In this document: positions 21,550-22,922 of the stretch, one piece after another
Position numbering within the stretch: the stretch's first letter is position 1
Layout: every line of letters begins with the position of its first letter
From: a virus
Direction: 5' to 3' (one strand)
Virus record (IMG/VR): IMGVR_UViG_3300025941_000102
Coordinates: 1-22,922 of that record
Length of the DNA stretch: 22,922 bases
Notes under the pieces: generated by a model
What the model saw: the letters and a program-made list of their open reading frames with translations, nothing else
The model's database searches: none
What the model was told of the DNA's origin: nothing
Position numbers and translations under genes: made by a program

Positions 21550-22533
21550 GTGGCTAGTCAGAAGCTCATAAAGGGCATTCTTGGTACGCTGGACGAGAAG
21601 CTTGGGACCGGGCTGCTCAAGGCCGAAGGCAAGACGCTTGCTGGAAGTGGCGCTAAGCTTATTGGAAGGTCGCCGGTTAAGGGCGTACTCGCAAAGCCGG
21701 TGGCTCCTGAAAGTGTACATCCCGATTTTTCAAAGCCGGGGCCGCCGTTGGAAGAGTTGTACCATGGAACCAACAGGAGGGTAAACTACGATCGGCCCGG
21801 TGGTAGTTTGTACGACGAAGGACTACATTTAACCTCGTCACCCAATATAGCCGATTATTACAGCATGAACTATGACACCCCTGACATAAATTTACTTCTA
21901 GCGCAGGATCGTGGTAAATTGCCAAAAGGGATGACGCTGGCCGGTCCCCGTACTTATCCGATGTACGCTGATCCGGGCAGGCAGTTGGATTTCCCGGCAG
22001 ACCCATTAAAATGGAACGATCCCGTACATGTTGCGGACACCTTGGAGTACTTTTCTTCCTTTGATAATCCGGATTTGTTGGACATCTATAACCGTCTTAA
22101 AGAGGGGAAGCCAACCCTAGATGCTTTTAAGGATTTTGGATATGACTCAGTTAAATACCCGCACTGGAATCCATATTCAGAAGATCCGTACGATCACGCG
22201 GTAATGTTAATGGATCCCTCTCGCGCTGTTCCTAAGTTCTCAGAAGTTGCGCAAGAAGCGGGTAAGTTGCGCGGGGTACTTAGCAATAAGGACTATGTTT
22301 CACCGAACGCCGAAAATGTGCCTACCCAATTGGGGCCGGTCGGTACCGAGAAATTAACAGATGATGCGTTCATGCAGGAGATATATCATCCGTCCGTTGA
22401 ACGAATGCAAAAGAAACTGGAAAACTATCAACGTATTTTGAAGGGGGGAATGTTTATGGATTTCCCGCCGGAATACTACAAGGCAAAGATAGAGCAGGCT
22501 AAGAACACCATAAAATTAATGAGAAAAAAATGA
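21550..22533 (+). CDS. ADP-ribosyltransferase-like protein, copy 3 (327 aa)
   Basis: GTG at 21550, three bases after the stop of copy 2, with GGAAGAG as SD. Module MASQKLIKGILGTLDEKLGT then AGSGAKLIGRSPVKGVLAKP. The domain shows L-Y-H-G-T-N-R (H72), Y-D-R-P-G-G (80-85), GLHLTSSP (91-98), A-D-Y-Y (101-104), GPRTYPMYADPGRQLDFPAD, FKDFGYDSVKYPHWNPYSED and AVMLMDPSRAVPKFS. Shorter C-terminal extension than copy 2 and unrelated to it (ends with a helical VERMQKKLENYQRIL and Lys-rich tail). The stop overlaps the lysozyme-like gene by 4 bp. Confidence 0.6.
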   Translation: MASQKLIKGILGTLDEKLGTGLLKAEGKTLAGSGAKLIGRSPVKGVLAKPVAPESVHPDFSKPGPPLEELYHGTNRRVNYDRPGGSLYDEGLHLTSSPNIADYYSMNYDTPDINLLLAQDRGKLPKGMTLAGPRTYPMYADPGRQLDFPADPLKWNDPVHVADTLEYFSSFDNPDLLDIYNRLKEGKPTLDAFKDFGYDSVKYPHWNPYSEDPYDHAVMLMDPSRAVPKFSEVAQEAGKLRGVLSNKDYVSPNAENVPTQLGPVGTEKLTDDAFMQEIYHPSVERMQKKLENYQRILKGGMFMDFPPEYYKAKIEQAKNTIKLMRKK

Positions 22534-22922
22534 ACTACATCGAAGACTTCATCCGCAAGGCGGCAGCTGCTCGCGGCATCGATCCGGACATCGCTGTTCA
22601 AGTAGCGATGTCGGAGGGCGGGGTTACAGACCCGTTCCAGCGGAGTAACATTAAACGGAAAGACGGCACTTACGAGCCATCTTATGGCGCTTTCCAGCTG
22701 AATGTGGAGGGCGGGCTCGGCAAGGAGATGCTGAAGTCCAACTATGACCCCCGAAAAGACTGGAGGGCAGGCATTGAGTTTGCTTTGGACTCCGCTGCTC
22801 GCCAACGAAGTTGGGCACCGTTCCATGGCGCGGCGAGAGTTAGGATTCCTTTAGACGCCGGATTTAGTGATGCGACCAAGCCGCTAGGTATCTCACTAAA
22901 TTCCGCAAGATATGGTGGAACG
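22530..22922 (+). CDS. Virion-associated lysozyme / lytic transglycosylase-like (partial)
   Basis: 131 codons before the window ends. ATG at 22530 overlaps the previous stop (ATGA). Starts MNYIEDFIRKAAAARGIDPD, then QVAMSEGG with a candidate catalytic Glu29, and S-Y-G-A-F-Q-L (51-57), the pattern of lysozyme-like/SLT domains in which the glutamate is followed by S-x-G-x-F-Q. GGLGKEML and WAPFHGA complete the visible domain. Being in the virion operon, not a lysis cassette, it probably makes a local hole in the peptidoglycan during DNA entry. The rest of the gene may be much longer. Confidence 0.78.
   Translation, partial: MNYIEDFIRKAAAARGIDPDIAVQVAMSEGGVTDPFQRSNIKRKDGTYEPSYGAFQLNVEGGLGKEMLKSNYDPRKDWRAGIEFALDSAARQRSWAPFHGAARVRIPLDAGFSDATKPLGISLNSARYGGT

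Noticed and set aside
5072-22533. Frequent word TTTCGG as a strand-marking signal
   Set aside because: By eye it is common in the virion operon, but its complement CCGAAA is almost equally common on the same strand, and it follows codon use (TTC-GG, TTT-TCG). No orientation bias strong enough to claim a signal; a full count against a codon-shuffled control would decide.

Overview
The window is one contiguous piece of a tailed double-stranded DNA bacteriophage (or a prophage copy). Its virion genes point to a podovirus-like particle: P22-type portal, DUF5309/SU10-like major capsid protein, and a P22 gp10-like tail stabilisation protein. The DNA is GC-rich with tight TAATG/ATGA gene overlaps. 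A DUF3309 protein and the sigma70-type promoters suggest a Gram-negative, perhaps alphaproteobacterial, host. The host is an inference, not something the sequence proves. I saw no tRNA, integrase, IS element or CRISPR array.

Left part (1-5071). Small, mostly leftward genes of unknown function, probably early or accessory. Several share a nearly identical 20-bp leader just before the start codon, usually preceded by a perfect hairpin. Two of the genes (2278-2535 and 2605-2865) are tandem paralogs. The edge gene (1-512) and the gene at 4109-4672 look like distant relatives. A single rightward zinc-ribbon gene (3053-3259) has its own near-consensus promoter. Two gene-poor stretches stand out. 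Positions 3449-3841 hold a promoter-like site, three diverged ~62-bp repeats and a 10-bp-stem hairpin, but no convincing gene. Positions 4673-5071 hold three palindromic 25-bp tandem repeats and a 17-bp-stem hairpin, and mark the switch from leftward to rightward transcription.

Right part (5072-22922). An almost gapless rightward virion operon: a hypothetical protein, small and large terminase, portal, scaffold, major capsid protein, a cluster of very small proteins (basic, lipoprotein, DUF3309 membrane protein), head-tail adaptor, tail/fibre proteins (including a 20-residue-repeat protein and a collar-domain fibre), a small two-helix membrane protein, the stabilisation protein, and a helical virion protein ending in a peptidase S74-like chaperone segment.

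The most unusual part is at the right end (19454-22533): three tandem paralogs of 306, 390 and 327 residues. All begin with GTG and the same ~50-residue N-terminal module. That module is followed by a domain with the signature order of ADP-ribosyltransferase-like proteins. A lysozyme/transglycosylase-like gene, cut by the window edge, follows directly. The position between a putative ejection protein and a virion lysozyme suggests the three may be carried in the particle and delivered into the host as effectors. This is inference.
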